This document shows positions 49,390 through 61,100 of a stretch of 64,000 nucleotides of DNA, one piece after another; position 1 is the first letter of the stretch; every line of letters starts with the position of its first letter. Origin of the DNA: Cryptococcus deneoformans JEC21 (lineage: Eukaryota > Basidiomycota > Tremellomycetes > Tremellales > Cryptococcaceae); contig NC_006694.1 in the NCBI RefSeq assembly GCF_000091045.1, forward strand, positions 742,001-806,000, read 5' to 3'. Both the position numbers and the translations under genes were made by a program. The notes beneath the pieces are model-generated. The model did not search any database. It worked only from the letters and a program-made list of their open reading frames with translations, and was not told the DNA's origin.

Positions 49390-51107
49390 ATGTCCGACAT
49401 GTTCAGAAAATCAGTGCTGAATAAGCTACCCCATCTTCCGCCCACTCGAGCGCCATGGGCCGACGAATCGGAACCAATCGAAGAGATTGACGAGGAAGAC
49501 GAACAACTCGACGGGATTGGAGAGTTCAAACCTGCGTACGCTGCCTGTGACCTAGTATCTCCCAAAAGGGATTTTTCTGACGTCTGGATGCAGAACCATG
49601 GGGCCTAGCAAGCACGATACCCAAGACTACTCTCCTCTCTCCGCATCGACCTTCTTCGCCCAAGCCGCCGAAGTGCAACCACCTTCCACACCTTGCACTT
49701 TTCGAGTCTACCTCACACCCCCTAATTTATCGATCGCATCTGCCAATGCTGGAACGCCCCCAGGTCCTTCGGGGTTGAGGACACAGCAGCAAACGAATAG
49801 ACATGGAACATATCTGGTCTGTCATCATGGAGGAGGGGCGAGCGGACTGGGTTTCGCACCCCTCGCGAGAGAGGTGAAGGCGAAAGGTAATGGAGAGATG
49901 GGTGTATTGGCGTTTGATTGTCGGGGACATGGTATGCCTTTTTCGAGCGCGAAATGTGAGTGCAAACTAATGCCGAGTTGACAGGCAAGACATCTACAAG
50001 TGACCCAAACCTGGAGCTTGATTTATCTCATGACACCCTTTTATCCGACTTTATGGCTATTATTGAAATGATGTTCCCTGATCCAAAAGAATCACCTTCT
50101 CTTATCGTCCGTTACGTCATTTTCCATGCCCCGTTATCCCAGCTGATCTCAAAGGCGCGGGCAGTTGTTAGGCCATTCAATGGGCGCTGCACCAGTAGTC
50201 AGCGCTGCTCCAGAATTGCAGAAGAAAGGATACACCATTCCTGGTGTTGTCGTTCTCGATGTCGTAGAAGGTACCGTACAAATTTTTTGCTTGCCTAGCA
50301 GAAAAACGCTAACATTACAAACAGGTACGGCAGTTGAATCTCTCCCACTAATGAAGTCAGTCCTCTCCAAACGCCCAGAATCTTTCCGTTCAGTGATAGA
50401 TGCTATCTATTGGCAGTATGTCCTCCATCTTCGTGCCCTATAATCCGCCCATTGCTCATACTTCACATACCACAAAGCGTAACTTCCAACTCTATCCGCA
50501 ACGTCGAATCAGCCCGCGTCTCCGTCCCACACATCATCGTCCCCGCCCCCTCTTCCTCTTCATCTGACCCTAGCGCAAATCCTGGAGGCAAACAAGTCTG
50601 GCGTACCAATCTCGTGGGGACAGAGCCATACTGGGAAGGATGGTACAAAGGTCTCAGTCAAAGATTTTTAAGAACCAAGTGCGCGAGGTTGCTAGTTCTC
50701 GCGGGTCAGGAGAGATTGGATCGCGAACTGATGGTTGGGCAGATGTAAGTCTTTGGTTACTTGCAATTAAAGTAGTGACAGCAGGGATCAGGTGTTAGGC
50801 GGTTCATGGACTGACTTTTGGTGGGTTACACAGGCAAGGAAAATTCCAGTTGGAGGTCATGTCGGATGTAGGGCATTATTTGCACGAGGTGCGTAAATGC
50901 CAACCTTTATAAAAGAAAAGTGAAATAAAAGTGAAAAGTTCCCAGCTGAATTCTTGGATGTAGGATAACCCGGCAGGGCTGGCAGCTACCCTCATAACAT
51001 TCTGGCATCGCAACACTCGCGTGCTCGTCTTACCGCCAAAGATTGGCGCACCCGGACCAGGCGCTAGAGGTGGACCTGTGGAGGTGAAGCAAGTTGGTCA
51101 ACAGTGA
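49390..51107 (+). CDS. PPE1: Protein phosphatase methylesterase 1
   Basis: This alpha/beta hydrolase removes the methyl ester from the C-terminal Leu of PP2A catalytic subunits and so regulates holoenzyme assembly. The N-terminus (MSDMFRKSVLNKLP) begins at 49390. The first intron runs from a GTACGC donor near 49537 to an acceptor near 49592, followed by GPSKHDTQDYSPLSASTFF. Family motifs are CHHGGGASGLGFAPLA, DCRGHGKT (split by an intron), the nucleophile LLGHSMGAAP (GHSMG), LDVVEGTA, and the late VGHYLHED carrying the catalytic His. A Ser/Asp-rich insertion and a Gly/Pro-rich tail are present. It is convergent with the small OB-fold gene, with only about 120 bp between stops. Confidence 0.92.
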
Positions 51108-51225
51108 TTGTGACTGCTACTTGTACCAAGTTGGATAGGTCTTGGATATAGGTAGATAATAATGCATGTTTACAACAAACATGAGATGGTGAAATCGTTG
51201 TGTCAGACAGGGTTGTTGAATGCTA

Positions 51226-52157
51226 TCAACTGCTTATCTGCCTCATTCGCTTTGGCTTAGGCGTGACCTCGTCCCAACTTTCGTCCTTTTTTTCCTCGCA
51301 TCCTTCAGCTGTTTGCTTGGCCATACCTTTCATAGCTGCCTTGGGCGTATCGGGACTGATCGCAGTCAACTGCCCATTCCATCCATCTATCTCTCCTCTC
51401 AACTTTGGAATGGGCGTCGGAAGTGGTCGAGAGTTGGATATATGGATCACTTCGAGGATAAGAGGTGGGGGCGGAGCATACGGACCAAATGTTTGAATCT
51501 ACTCCTACAAATCAGCTCTTAACCCTTTCTTCACTTCCGATCCATCTCTTCGAGAGAAAATAAAAATAAAAATAAAGAGAACCACCCACTTTCCTGACAG
51601 CATCCTTCCCATCCTCCAACCACCCAACAAGGTTCACCCACTCTCCTCTCCTTATCGAAACCATCTCCCTTCCTACCAAACCTTTCATCCGTACCATCCT
51701 TTTATCCTCTTCACTCTCTGGCGGCAAAAACGACTTTGACAGGCGCGAGAAGACTGCAGTACCAAGGACATCCGTTACATCCCGAACTGATGGGGAGTTT
51801 GCCAAGAGTGGAATGGAGATGTCGGCGAGGAGGGTGGGCGATTGAGCGGCAGTGGCTGTAGGCTTGCGAGCAGATGGGTGGGAGGTGATGATGAGGATGG
51901 ATTTGCGGTTGTTGAAATGCAATATCCTGCTTTTCCCACGACCTATGAGTGTTGTGTTCTTCCAACCTGCCGTACATAAAGAGATACATCACGTACTGCC
52001 CAATAAGGCGCACTTTGCGGCGCTTCAACCCTTCATGAACCGCGTGGACTGGGATAAACAATGCTGGTGTAACGGCATCGTTTCTGCAAGGAGGAGGTTC
52101 TCGGAGATTGTATAGCTGGGTGGATTCAGTATGACGACTGGTTGAAGCATGGGGCAT
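51226..52157 (-). CDS. Small OB-fold protein, candidate TEN1-like telomere/CST subunit
   Basis: Three exons (52157-51997, 51926-51590, 51498-51226) join in frame to 256 aa. After a polar leader come PALFIPVHAV and a strand-like HEGLKRRKVRLIGQILHF, a strand ILIITSH, a later LLADISIPLL, then GEWVNLVGWLEDG and, across an intron, PPPPLILEVIHISN. The spacing of beta strands, with VRLxGQ at the first strand and a final hydrophobic strand, fits a single OB-fold and resembles Ten1 of the CST complex (Cdc13/CTC1-Stn1-Ten1). An insertion of about 40 residues (SARKPTATAAQ and on) and an acidic-basic tail enlarge it beyond typical Ten1 (about 100-160 aa). RMI2 or another small OB protein is the alternative. 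The call rests on pattern only. Confidence 0.5.
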
Positions 52158-52794
52158 TGAGGTCCAGCACTAGCTGGTATAGAGCTGCTTTCTTTCTGAA
52201 GATAATTAGAAGGAGATGAAGATGTATAGGTGAACAAACAAACGCGTCGCGTAAAGCTGACTGGATCATTTGCGTGCGGCAATAATACATTTTGCCCGCC
52301 CGTCCTCAATGTTCTTCATTCGTTGTCCCTCCAACAACCTTGATACAAAATAAACTAACTATTTTTGCGATACATTTCATAATTACTTCATTTCAAGCTT
52401 TGGATATATAATCGTTCTGTGATCTCCTCCAAATCACATCTTTCTCCAGGTATAAATTCTCATTATTAGCCCTCCAGGGAACGGCAACACCAGACCGTAT
52501 TCGGGTACTACCCAATTTGCGGGTCGTGGAGACGCTCAATCAAATCCTTGTATTTGGAAGCATCGCCCTTCAAGTGTTTGATAAACGGCTGTCTCAGAAG
52601 GATAAAGGATGTTTAGCTGTCACGAGAACAGGAAAAGCTCTCAAGGCGCACAGAATTACTCATGAAAGGAACTGTCTACAATTTGTTCGCCACAATAAGT
52701 GCTTATATCGGCTGAAACTCATCGGTTTGTGATTCAACCTTTTGGTTACCCATTGGATTTGTTAAAGGAGCCCATATATCCCAAGGTAAAGATT
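52158..52794. promoter_or_regulatory. Divergent region upstream of the OB-fold and 143-aa genes
   Basis: About 640 bp between divergent starts. A frame crossing 52025-52309 on minus is an upstream artefact of the OB-fold gene or its leader. No gene is supported here. Confidence 0.4.
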
Positions 52795-53410
52795 ATGCCG
52801 TCGAGCTCATCAGCCAAGGACAAGGAGGAAAAGTTGAAAGCAAAGCGTAAAGAGTATTTGAAGAAAAGTGACCCTGCAACGGTCGAAGAGCTGGTTGATG
52901 GCAAGACTCTTGTAAAAGATTATTTCAAAGAAGGAGAATGGAAGCCTAGCTGGGCTCATCTAGAATTTGTAAGTACCCTCAACGGAAAACGTACGAAAAA
53001 CCTTGAGTAGTGAGATGTCAGAACTGATTAGTTGTTAGAACGGCGATGCTTGCTTGGATAATATTTTAAAGAAAAGCAATGAGGGGTTTTACGTTCCTGC
53101 GGGCACGATTCTCCCCCTTGGAGCATCCATGCAGCCTATGACAGTCGTCCGATATGGCGGGTAAGCATAAATGATCACTCTCGTTTTTCGGTTGGCGTAT
53201 TCTGACACTCAAATTATCAGGTACTTCCCAGAAGGGACTTCCTTCCCCGGCGGTGTATTAGTGCCCATGTACGCGAGGATGGTGAATGTGAGTGGTCCGA
53301 TTAAAGATGATTAATCATTTGGTTTGCTGACCGGTGTTTAGCTCTTACCCAAAGAAACGACCAAGCCTGCGTCAAAGTTGAGTGAAGAGTCACTATGTAC
53401 TATACAGTAG
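52795..53410 (+). CDS. Small conserved-looking protein of unknown function
   Basis: Four exons (52795-52968, 53039-53160, 53221-53287, 53342-53410) join in frame to 143 aa. The N-terminus is Lys/Glu-rich (about residues 6-25). The rest has Gly/Pro-rich, beta-like segments: KEGEWKPSWAHLEF, EGFYVPAGTILPLGA, VVRYGGYFPEGTSFPGG and VLVPMYARMV. There is no signal peptide, membrane segment or known catalytic motif. The clean splicing of four short exons argues that it is a real gene. I do not recognise the family. Confidence 0.65.
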
Positions 53411-53912
53411 CGGGCCTGGAAGCGGCGGCCCAGGAAGTTGTATTTGTTTTGGCGGTAATGGAGAACATGTGGATGTGGCTTTAAATCTATGTCTGGACGA
53501 TGTAGCATGGCATTACGCTTTATTCGAAGGGTAGGGTTGTCCCGATCGAAAAGATCCTGATCGACCGTTCTTCCATATGTGTATCAAGCAAGACGCCTTA
53601 AATTGCTCCCATCAACAATATCAACCTAAATCAAAACTTCTAGATGCTCACTTACAGCTCAGTAAAATAAAGAATAGTCCTGTAAAGCATCTCTAACTCT
53701 GTTAGTCCATCAGTGACAAGCCCAAGAAGGCGGACTCAAGTGTAACGTCAGGTGGAGATCCTCATTGTTCTTTCTTAGCCTCAGTATTCACAGGCGGAAC
53801 CATCTTGCACCTCCCCTTTCCCTCGATAAAATCCGGGTAATAATGGGTAAACGCGATATTACATTTCATGCACCAAACAGCTCTAACTCCAGTGGGCGTT
53901 CTCCTCCTTTCT
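53411..53912. other. Convergent intergenic region; holds an unexplained open stretch
   Basis: About 500 bp lie between the stop of the 143-aa gene and the stop of SmE. On the minus strand an open stretch (about 53764-53920) just past the SmE stop reads VWCMKCNIAFTHYYPDF and ends KKEQ. It has no good start codon and may be 3' UTR. Confidence 0.4.
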
Positions 53913-54442
53913 TTAAGCCGTCACGGGTTGTATCAGAGTGATGTTATCACCCTTCAACAATATACGTCCTAAAGTCAGAAGTCAGCGCTGTTGGTTGTAA
54001 CAAAAGAAGGAATGTGAGATAGGGCGCTGGTAAAACATACCGAGTTCTCTCCGTGGGGGAACCTCCTTTCCGGGCTTAGCACCACAGTCATACACTTCTT
54101 CGGCGTCATCCAAAACCACGTTCATGAACTCATCAAAACCCTGGTTTCATTCCCAGGTTAGTTATGTCATCATTCAGTCAATTGGGCAGAAAATTGGACT
54201 CACAATGATGTACGCTTCGATACGGAAGTCGTTGTTGTCGTAAAGCCAAATTGCGACACGGTTGTGCTGTCAGACGAGAGCATCAGCTTTTCGAATCTTT
54301 TGATTGCCTATCACATCGAAAGACAGACCTTTTGAAGGTGGGAGAAAATGATGTTGATGGGCTATATGCTGATGATCAGAAGGAATCCTCTCGGCAAACG
54401 AGCAGCATAACACACCTGAACCATCACTTTTCGGCCAGACAT
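53913..54442 (-). CDS. SME1: Spliceosomal core protein SmE
   Basis: SmE is part of the seven-member Sm ring that assembles on U1, U2, U4 and U5 snRNAs. Five exons (54442-54416, 54361-54329, 54266-54204, 54140-54041, 53968-53913) join in frame to 92 aa, the same length as human SmE. Two exons are only 27 and 33 bp. The Sm1 motif appears as VAIWLYDNNDFRIEAYIIGFDEFMN(V) with the LDDAEEV strand, and Sm2 as GRILLKGDNITLI. The RNA-contact residues in both loops (Phe/Asn of Sm1, Lys-Gly-Asp-Asn of Sm2) are present. It shares a 316-bp divergent promoter with THR1. Confidence 0.93.
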
Positions 54443-54758
54443 CTTGACTTTTTTCTTTCTTCTTAGGGGGTCGGGTTTAGAGAGTGTAATTCGCCGTGTT
54501 TGTGGCTATGTGGATGCTGAAAATCTGGTTGTTTATGCAGGTTATACCGTACTGAAGTATCTCGTTCGAATTGACCAGAGTCCGCGGAGCATGCGACGAA
54601 GAGTGCAAAGTATTCCATTACGTAACATGATCACTTAATTCGACCTCCACTTTGGGATATTGACTTTTCGAGCTTTGGACCAGCAGTCGAGCTGGCCGAT
54701 TTCTTCTTCGTTGGATATTTGCAGGTAAACACTCTTTTTTCTCCACCATATATTCAGC
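54443..54758. promoter_or_regulatory. Compact divergent promoter between SmE and THR1
   Basis: Only 316 bp separate the two start codons, so SmE and homoserine kinase share one short control region. I identified no specific element. Confidence 0.5.
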
Positions 54759-55938
54759 ATGGCAGCCCGCAAGCACAAGATCCACGTTCCGTGTACCTCT
54801 GCAAACATTGGCCCGGGGTTCGACGTCTGCGGCATCGCTCTTTCCCTCTCTCTTTCCCTCGTTGTCACCATCCCTTCTGCGTCGTCTGGCGCCGAATCGT
54901 TGCCCAAGATCATCTACACCGGTCTTGACTCCGATAACGTTCCTCTTTCTCCCTATAAAAACCTTTTGACTAGAGTAGCCCTCTATGTCCTCCGAGCAAA
55001 CGGTATCACCACTTTTCCTCCTGGAGTGACCATTGAGGCTCACAACGAAATCCCGTTCGGACGTGGTCTTGGTTCCTCAGGAGCCGCGGTCATTGCCGGT
55101 GTCCTTCTCGGTGACTTACTCGGTAACCTCAATCTCCCCAAATCCCGTTTGCTTGACTTTGCCCTCATGGTTGAGCGACATCCGGACAATGTTACTGCTG
55201 CGCTTATGGGTGGTTTCGTTGGCTCTTATCTTCGTGAGCTTTCTCCTGAGGACATGTCCGCTGCCAGCATCCCTCTGGCAGAGGTGCTCCCAGAGTATCC
55301 CCCAGATGCCGGACCCGACTGGGGTAAGAGCCCCCCTCAGCCCCCTCACGGTATTGGGCACTTTGTGAGGTTCGGATGGGCGAAGGAGATCAAGGCGATC
55401 GCCGTGTCTCCCAGGTTTGAGCTGGCTACTGCCAAGGCTAGGGGTGTATTGCCAGAAAGCTACTCTAGGAAGGACATGGTGAGATTTAAATTGCCTTTGG
55501 TTGCTTTTCTGTTCTGACTCCTTCGTAGATCTTCAACCTTCAAAGATTAGCCGTGCTTACTACCGCTTTGGCTCGATCTCCGCCCGACCCTGACCTCATC
55601 TACGATGCCATGGGTGACCGTGTCCATCAGCCTTACCGAATGACCCTCGTATGGCGCTCCTTCTATCCTCATTACAATGCTGAGACTGATATGACATGGT
55701 GCAGATCCCCGGTCTTCCCAAAATTCTTTCCACCCTTACTCCCACTTCCCATCCGGGTCTCCTAGGTATCTGTCTTTCGGGAGCTGGTCCTACCATTCTC
55801 GCTCTTGCCACCCACAACTTCGAGGCTATCGCCGACGAGATTGAGAGAATATTCGGAGATGAGCAGGTTTTGGTCGACCATAAGGTTTTGGATATTGACG
55901 AGAAGGGAAGTTGGGTTGAGGATATCACAGAAGCTTAA
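54759..55938 (+). CDS. THR1: Homoserine kinase
   Basis: The enzyme phosphorylates homoserine in threonine synthesis. Three exons (54759-55478, 55529-55648, 55705-55938) join in frame to 357 aa, the same length as yeast Thr1. It belongs to the GHMP kinase family: the N-terminal substrate segment VPCTSANIGPGFDVCGIAL, the ATP-binding motif PFGRGLGSSGAAV near residue 100, the ERHPDNV catalytic-loop region, and the C-terminal motif LSGAGPTILAL are intact. The start ATG at 54759 gives MAARKHKIHVP, matching the family. It lies head to head with SmE. Confidence 0.96.
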
Positions 55939-56510
55939 GAGGTTGGGATTGTTGCAGTATAAAACGCGGATATATAAGCATTGCATGGCTACTTACTGGA
56001 ACTGCGTTCCAAAATGTGAGTAATTACGCTGGAAGTCATCTCTGTAAATATTTGATCGGGCAATTGTGCTGCATCATTCGCATAAATAGGGGCACTGCTC
56101 GGCCTCGGGAGGGTTTTTGGTTTCAGGCGCAGAACTTCAAAGATGAAACTGGCCGAAAACCAACCACTGCTGATCACTGCTAACCCTATCAAGATATAGG
56201 AAATTTACAAGCTGCATTTGGAGGAGTGACAGTTATTGATCTGTACGACAAAATTCAATAGCCCGTCTCGTTGTAATAAATCAATTCTTTTTGGATTCTT
56301 CACTTCACACGAGGGTCTCTGTCCTAGAGGTCCTTTATTTTCTTACCAAAGCCTTCAACTGATGCCGTCCTGTCGAATGGAACCACTATGAAAGTAAATT
56401 ATGGCGAGATGCGTCGACCTAGTGATGCTTTGTATCTTTGTTATGATTGTAGCATCAGCTATAATCATACGAGTACAAATAACATGTCGTCGCTCCTTTT
56501 TAATGCAGTT
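55939..56510. other. Convergent intergenic region
   Basis: About 570 bp between the stops of THR1 and MIS12. Small frames on both strands have no family signal. I see nothing else. Confidence 0.45.
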
Positions 56511-57799
56511 TCACTGTGACATATCCCTGAGTGACCCTGTTAAAACCTCCATCCCCTCCCTAGGCCCAGTCTCTTCTATCTCCTGCTCAATCCTTTCCAA
56601 CCTCTCCGCATCCCCACTCTCGCCCACCACTCCTGGAGGAAGCATTTTCCCCAACGCCCAATTAAGATAAGCCGCTCGTCCAAGTTCCCAAGCTTTGGTA
56701 TGTTCGCCAGAAGAAGGTGGTAAGCCGGTTGAAGTCGGGATGGGGATGATATCGAGGGGAATGAGAGCGGACTGGAGGGATGTAAGTGTTGTTTGAAGTT
56801 GGGCGGCGCGTGTTGGTAGAGGATTGACTTTGGGAGAAGTCGATTCAGCATTGGCAAGCTTACTAAATTGATGGAACGTACGACCAGCAGAATCGATGAT
56901 TTCTTTCACGAATCCCACCTGTGCTTGACGTTGTTTCAGTACTTCTATCCGCCGGTCAAGCTTCTTTTCAGCGATTTCTAGACGCTGAGATACCAGTCGG
57001 GCCTTTGGCGATGCAAATAAGCGTCGCAACAGCGAGGGATAGCCGGAAGGGACTCACTTGTTCAACCTCCGTGCGCAACTTATCAAGCTTCATCTGTAGC
57101 CCATCTTGTCCCCCAAGTTGTGTCGCGACGTATTCTCCCCGAGAGAAATCCAAACCCTTCTGCCACGGCTACTAAATCGTCAGCTCAAGGAATTTTTCGG
57201 TTCTGATACTCGACTCACTAAGACTACTTCTAAGTCGGGTGAGAACTCAAAAGGATTTCGCAGTAGCCATGAGGTGAACATATCAAAGGCTTTATCCACA
57301 TGTGTCTCTAACAGCGTTTCTAGAGCATGCAGACCCTAGAATGACAAATGATCAGTTACTTGATCATAGGGGCTTATTCCAACGTTCATTAAACGGCCTT
57401 GCGCTTACGTGAATCAGCTCGGCTCTAGATTTAGAATCCTTCGCTACCGTGTTTGTCCAATTGTCTATACTAGTCACCGCATTATACATCTCTAAACGGG
57501 CAGTCTCCGTAAGATCTGCACCGAGGTTTTTAGGGTTGAAGCCTACAAGCTGATACCTCTAATATTAGCTTGTTTCTAATTTACCGGTGGGCACCATTGC
57601 CTAACAGCAGACCCACTTCATGGATGAGCTTTGCTTGTTCCTCTTGAGTTAAGGGCTGTCGCTCTGTTGGCTCATACAAATATCCCGGCGTGAGACTTTC
57701 GGGGATATCCGCAGGCGGGATGGAGTCGAGGGTAGTCTTGCTGGAACTAGCTGCTGGAGGTTTGCCAGTTCGACTGGAGACTGATTTTCTTGGGGCCAT
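56511..57799 (-). CDS. MIS12: Kinetochore protein Mis12/Mtw1
   Basis: Mis12 is a subunit of the MIND complex, which links the inner kinetochore to Ndc80. The start at 57799 (MAPRKSVSSRTG) gives a basic, disordered leader. The family core follows over several exons: LVGFNPKNLGADLTE, ALETLLETHVDKAFDMFTSWLLRN, FEFSPDLEVVLPWQKGLDF, then a coiled coil (LQMKLDKLRTEVEQ and RLEIAEKKLDRRIEVLKQRQAQ). The C-terminal third is Pro/Ser-rich and ends near the stop at 56511. The order and spacing of the core blocks match fungal Mis12/Mtw1. It shares a 383-bp divergent promoter with HIR1. Confidence 0.85.
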
Positions 57800-58182
57800 G
57801 CTAGGATGTAGCTGTGTTCAAAATAAGAACGGGGAGATGAGATGCAGGATGTAGAGATAATGATGAATGCTGGTCCGCGCTGGTGATTGCTTGCTTGCAA
57901 GAAGTGGTTGTTTGTTTTGATTTAACGCGTGCGGAATCAGGCCGAAGATTAAAATGATGCTGCTGATGATTATCAGAATTCCACGTCATCATTGTTGATT
58001 CTTCTTCTTCTTCTGCTGCTGCTGCTGCTGCTGTTGTCGTCGCGTCGTCGAAGCTCGAAGCTGCTGCTGTTGTTACAACGGTCAGCTACGGCGAGTAATT
58101 ACAGCGAAGTTCGTGAATACCGTGTATTTCACTTCTTCCTCTGTAACTTTCCAAGGAAGAGGATAACTGTGAGAAGGGTATT
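57800..58182. promoter_or_regulatory. Divergent promoter between MIS12 and HIR1
   Basis: This 383-bp region between divergent starts contains the CTT/CTG trinucleotide run listed separately. A leaderless frame at 57992-58186 is formed by that repeat and is not a gene. Confidence 0.5.
57999..58034. repeat. Trinucleotide repeat (TTC)n-(TGC)n
   Basis: A run of about four to five TTC units followed by about seven CTG units lies midway in the MIS12-HIR1 promoter. Such runs are length-variable. Confidence 0.9.
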
Positions 58183-61100
58183 ATGAAGGTTACCAAGCCC
58201 AACTGGGTGGAACATACCGGTAAGCCGTTGTTTTCAATGGAGAGTGCTCGCTAATCTTTTTTGGTTGCAGTGGGGGAGAAGAAAGCCAAAACAGCCATCT
58301 ACAGCATTTCTGTACATCCAGATGGTACCCGATTGGCAACAGGTGGCCTAGGTGCGTGGATTTATTCAATAGTTTGTCTATTCTAATGTGAGGCCTGGTT
58401 TCAATTGGTAGACCATAAAGTTAAGATATGGTCGACGCTGCCTATTCTCGACGTGGAAGCAGAGAAGGAAGAAGAAAACCCTAAGCTGTTATGCACGATG
58501 TCTTCCCATACCGGTTAATATCGTTTTTAAACTAGTACGACAAGGCAACTTTGCTGATGGAGACGCCAGGATCTGTGCTGTCCGTGAGGTGGGCTCACCA
58601 CGGAAGATTCCTAGCGACAGGATCAGATGACCAGGTTATTATGATATGGGGTCTTGATCCGTACGTAGAGCCTTTCTTTCACCGATAGAAAGGAAAAAAA
58701 AAAAAACGCTGATCAATGCTTCGGGGCCAGTGATGGAGGTGGTCGACTTTGGGGTTCTGACGAAATTAATGTCGAAAATTGGAAGGCTTTAACGCGATTG
58801 GTTGGGCATGTAGCAGGTATGAGACTGTCACATCCTCCTTCTCATTTGGCGTTTGACATTAATGTCCTATTTCAGATGTTGTGGATCTAGCTTGGTCAAG
58901 GGACGACACCATGTTGGCATCCGTCGGCCTTGACAGTACTGTCTGGATTTGGGATGGCTTGACATTTGGTAGGACTCTTCTACACTTTTTATTTTGATCA
59001 AGCTGAAGGATCATTTCTTACAGAACGACTGAGGAAACTTGATTTACATCAGGGATTTGTTAAAGGAGTTTGTTGGGATCCTGTTGGGAATTACCTTGCT
59101 ACCCAGGCGAGTCTAAATTGCTGCGCAGTTTTATGACAATTCTAACACGTTCATCACTCCTAGTCCGACGACAAGACGGTGAAGATCTGGAACACTGAGG
59201 ACTGGTCATTAGCTGAAACCATTTCCAAACCGTTCGAGACATCACCGCAAAGCACATTCTTCCGAAGATTGAGCTGGTCGCCTGACGGTGCTTTCATCGC
59301 AGCGTCCAATGCTATGAATGGACCAGTGTTTGTTGCTGCGGTGATTGATCGAGAGGGTTGGGCGTCGGATATTTCCTTTGTTGGACACGAAAATACAATC
59401 CAAGTGGCTGTGAGTATCCATAACTCCGTAGTGATCTGTGTTGTTCACTCGATTGTCAGGCTTTCAACCCTCGCCTCTTCTTTCCTGAGGGTGAACCTAA
59501 AGGAAGAGCGACGGCTTCCAGCATGCTTGCGCTTGGTGCAAACGATTTTAGCATTTCCATCTGGCGAAATACACTTTACAAGCCTTTGGTGGTGTTGAAA
59601 GATATTTTCGGAGCCGACTTGATGGACCTCTGCTGGTAAGTCTGAGCACTGCTTGCAATTGAAATGTGACCTAAATTTTATTCCTGTAGGTCAAACGACG
59701 GATATGTCTTGTACGGTTCCTCCGTTGATGGCTCAGTGTGTGCTATCCAGTTTGAACCCTCTGAGTTCACCGACCTTGCCGACTTTTCTGCGACCGAACT
59801 CGTCCTTCGAGAATACGATTACAAACCCAAACGGGCTCACCAACCTCTTGCGGTTCATTCCTCCGCTGCCTCTATCACCAACGGCTTTGGCCCCTCCACC
59901 ACTACCTCCACTCATGTCAACGTCTTACAACCTAAAAAGGGCAAAGCCAAACGCCGTGTGGATCTCTCTAATGGTAACATTAACGCTGGCCCTAGTGCAG
60001 GTCCAAGCCGCCAAGCTCTTCGACCCCCACCACCAGTTGATCCATTCAGTGGACCTATACAAGGTTTTGCCAGTCCCTCGACGGCCCAAGCGTCAACAGC
60101 GAGGATGTTTGAAGATGCGCACCGAGCTTTTGGACCTGGTAGTGGAAGTATATCAGGCACCTCACCTAGAGCTGGGGACAAGAGAAAGGCCAGCGGGTCA
60201 TATGAGGATCCTACGAGAGGTGTACGAGGGAGGGGCATGCCCGTACAGCAACCAATTCAGCAGTTTGAAGTCCAAATTATCCGAGCACCTATGGTGGCAC
60301 CTTCTCCCTCGGATGCTGGTCCATCAAAAGCCTATCTCCCGTACCCTCAAGTACAATCAATTTTGCGGGCCCAAGCTATTGGGAATGAAAGTCGTAGTAT
60401 CTATCTCGAAGCCCGAAATACTTCAGATCCGAAAGGGGAAAATGTGCTTTGCTACTTTGCAGACGGTGAACAGAGGTGGATGGATTATTTGCCGAAAGCG
60501 GCTTTGGCGGTTACTGTCACGAAGAATTTTTGTGCGGCGGCTTGCGAGGATGGTAGTCTGAGGGTGTATTCCCCTGCAGGACGATTGTGAGTCACAACCT
60601 GTGTCTGATGTGGATCACTCAGTTGATCACGGAACAGGATACTAAACATGAAATTATCGGGCTTGGTGTATGACTTACAAGGGGAAGACAAGATGCTGTT
60701 GATTATAACAATGGATTGTCAAGTGCGCGTCATGTAAGCTTTTCTAAGATTCCTTTTGACACATGTAGAAGCTGATAGCCTTGCTAGAAACGTCCGCAAC
60801 GGCAAAGCATTTTCCCCACCGTCGAGCATCCACCATCTTCTTTTCCCGGGATCATCTTCATTCCATTCTTTTGACATCATTTCATGCACTGTCCGACCTA
60901 ATGGTGTTCCTGTGATCATCACTTCCGAACCTCAAGCCTTTGCTTACGACGCATCCTTGCATGAATGGAGCACCATTGCCTCCCCCCCTATTGCTGGCAT
61001 CCAGCCTTTGCCGAGTGGCCCTTCAGGTCCTCTCTCTGTTGTTGATCAGATTGTCGCCAAGTCGGCACCAGTGACGACGACTGAAAAGAGTAATGCACCT

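Noticed and set aside
57992..58186. Leu/Ser-rich frame upstream of HIR1
   Set aside because: It is generated by the trinucleotide repeat in the promoter.
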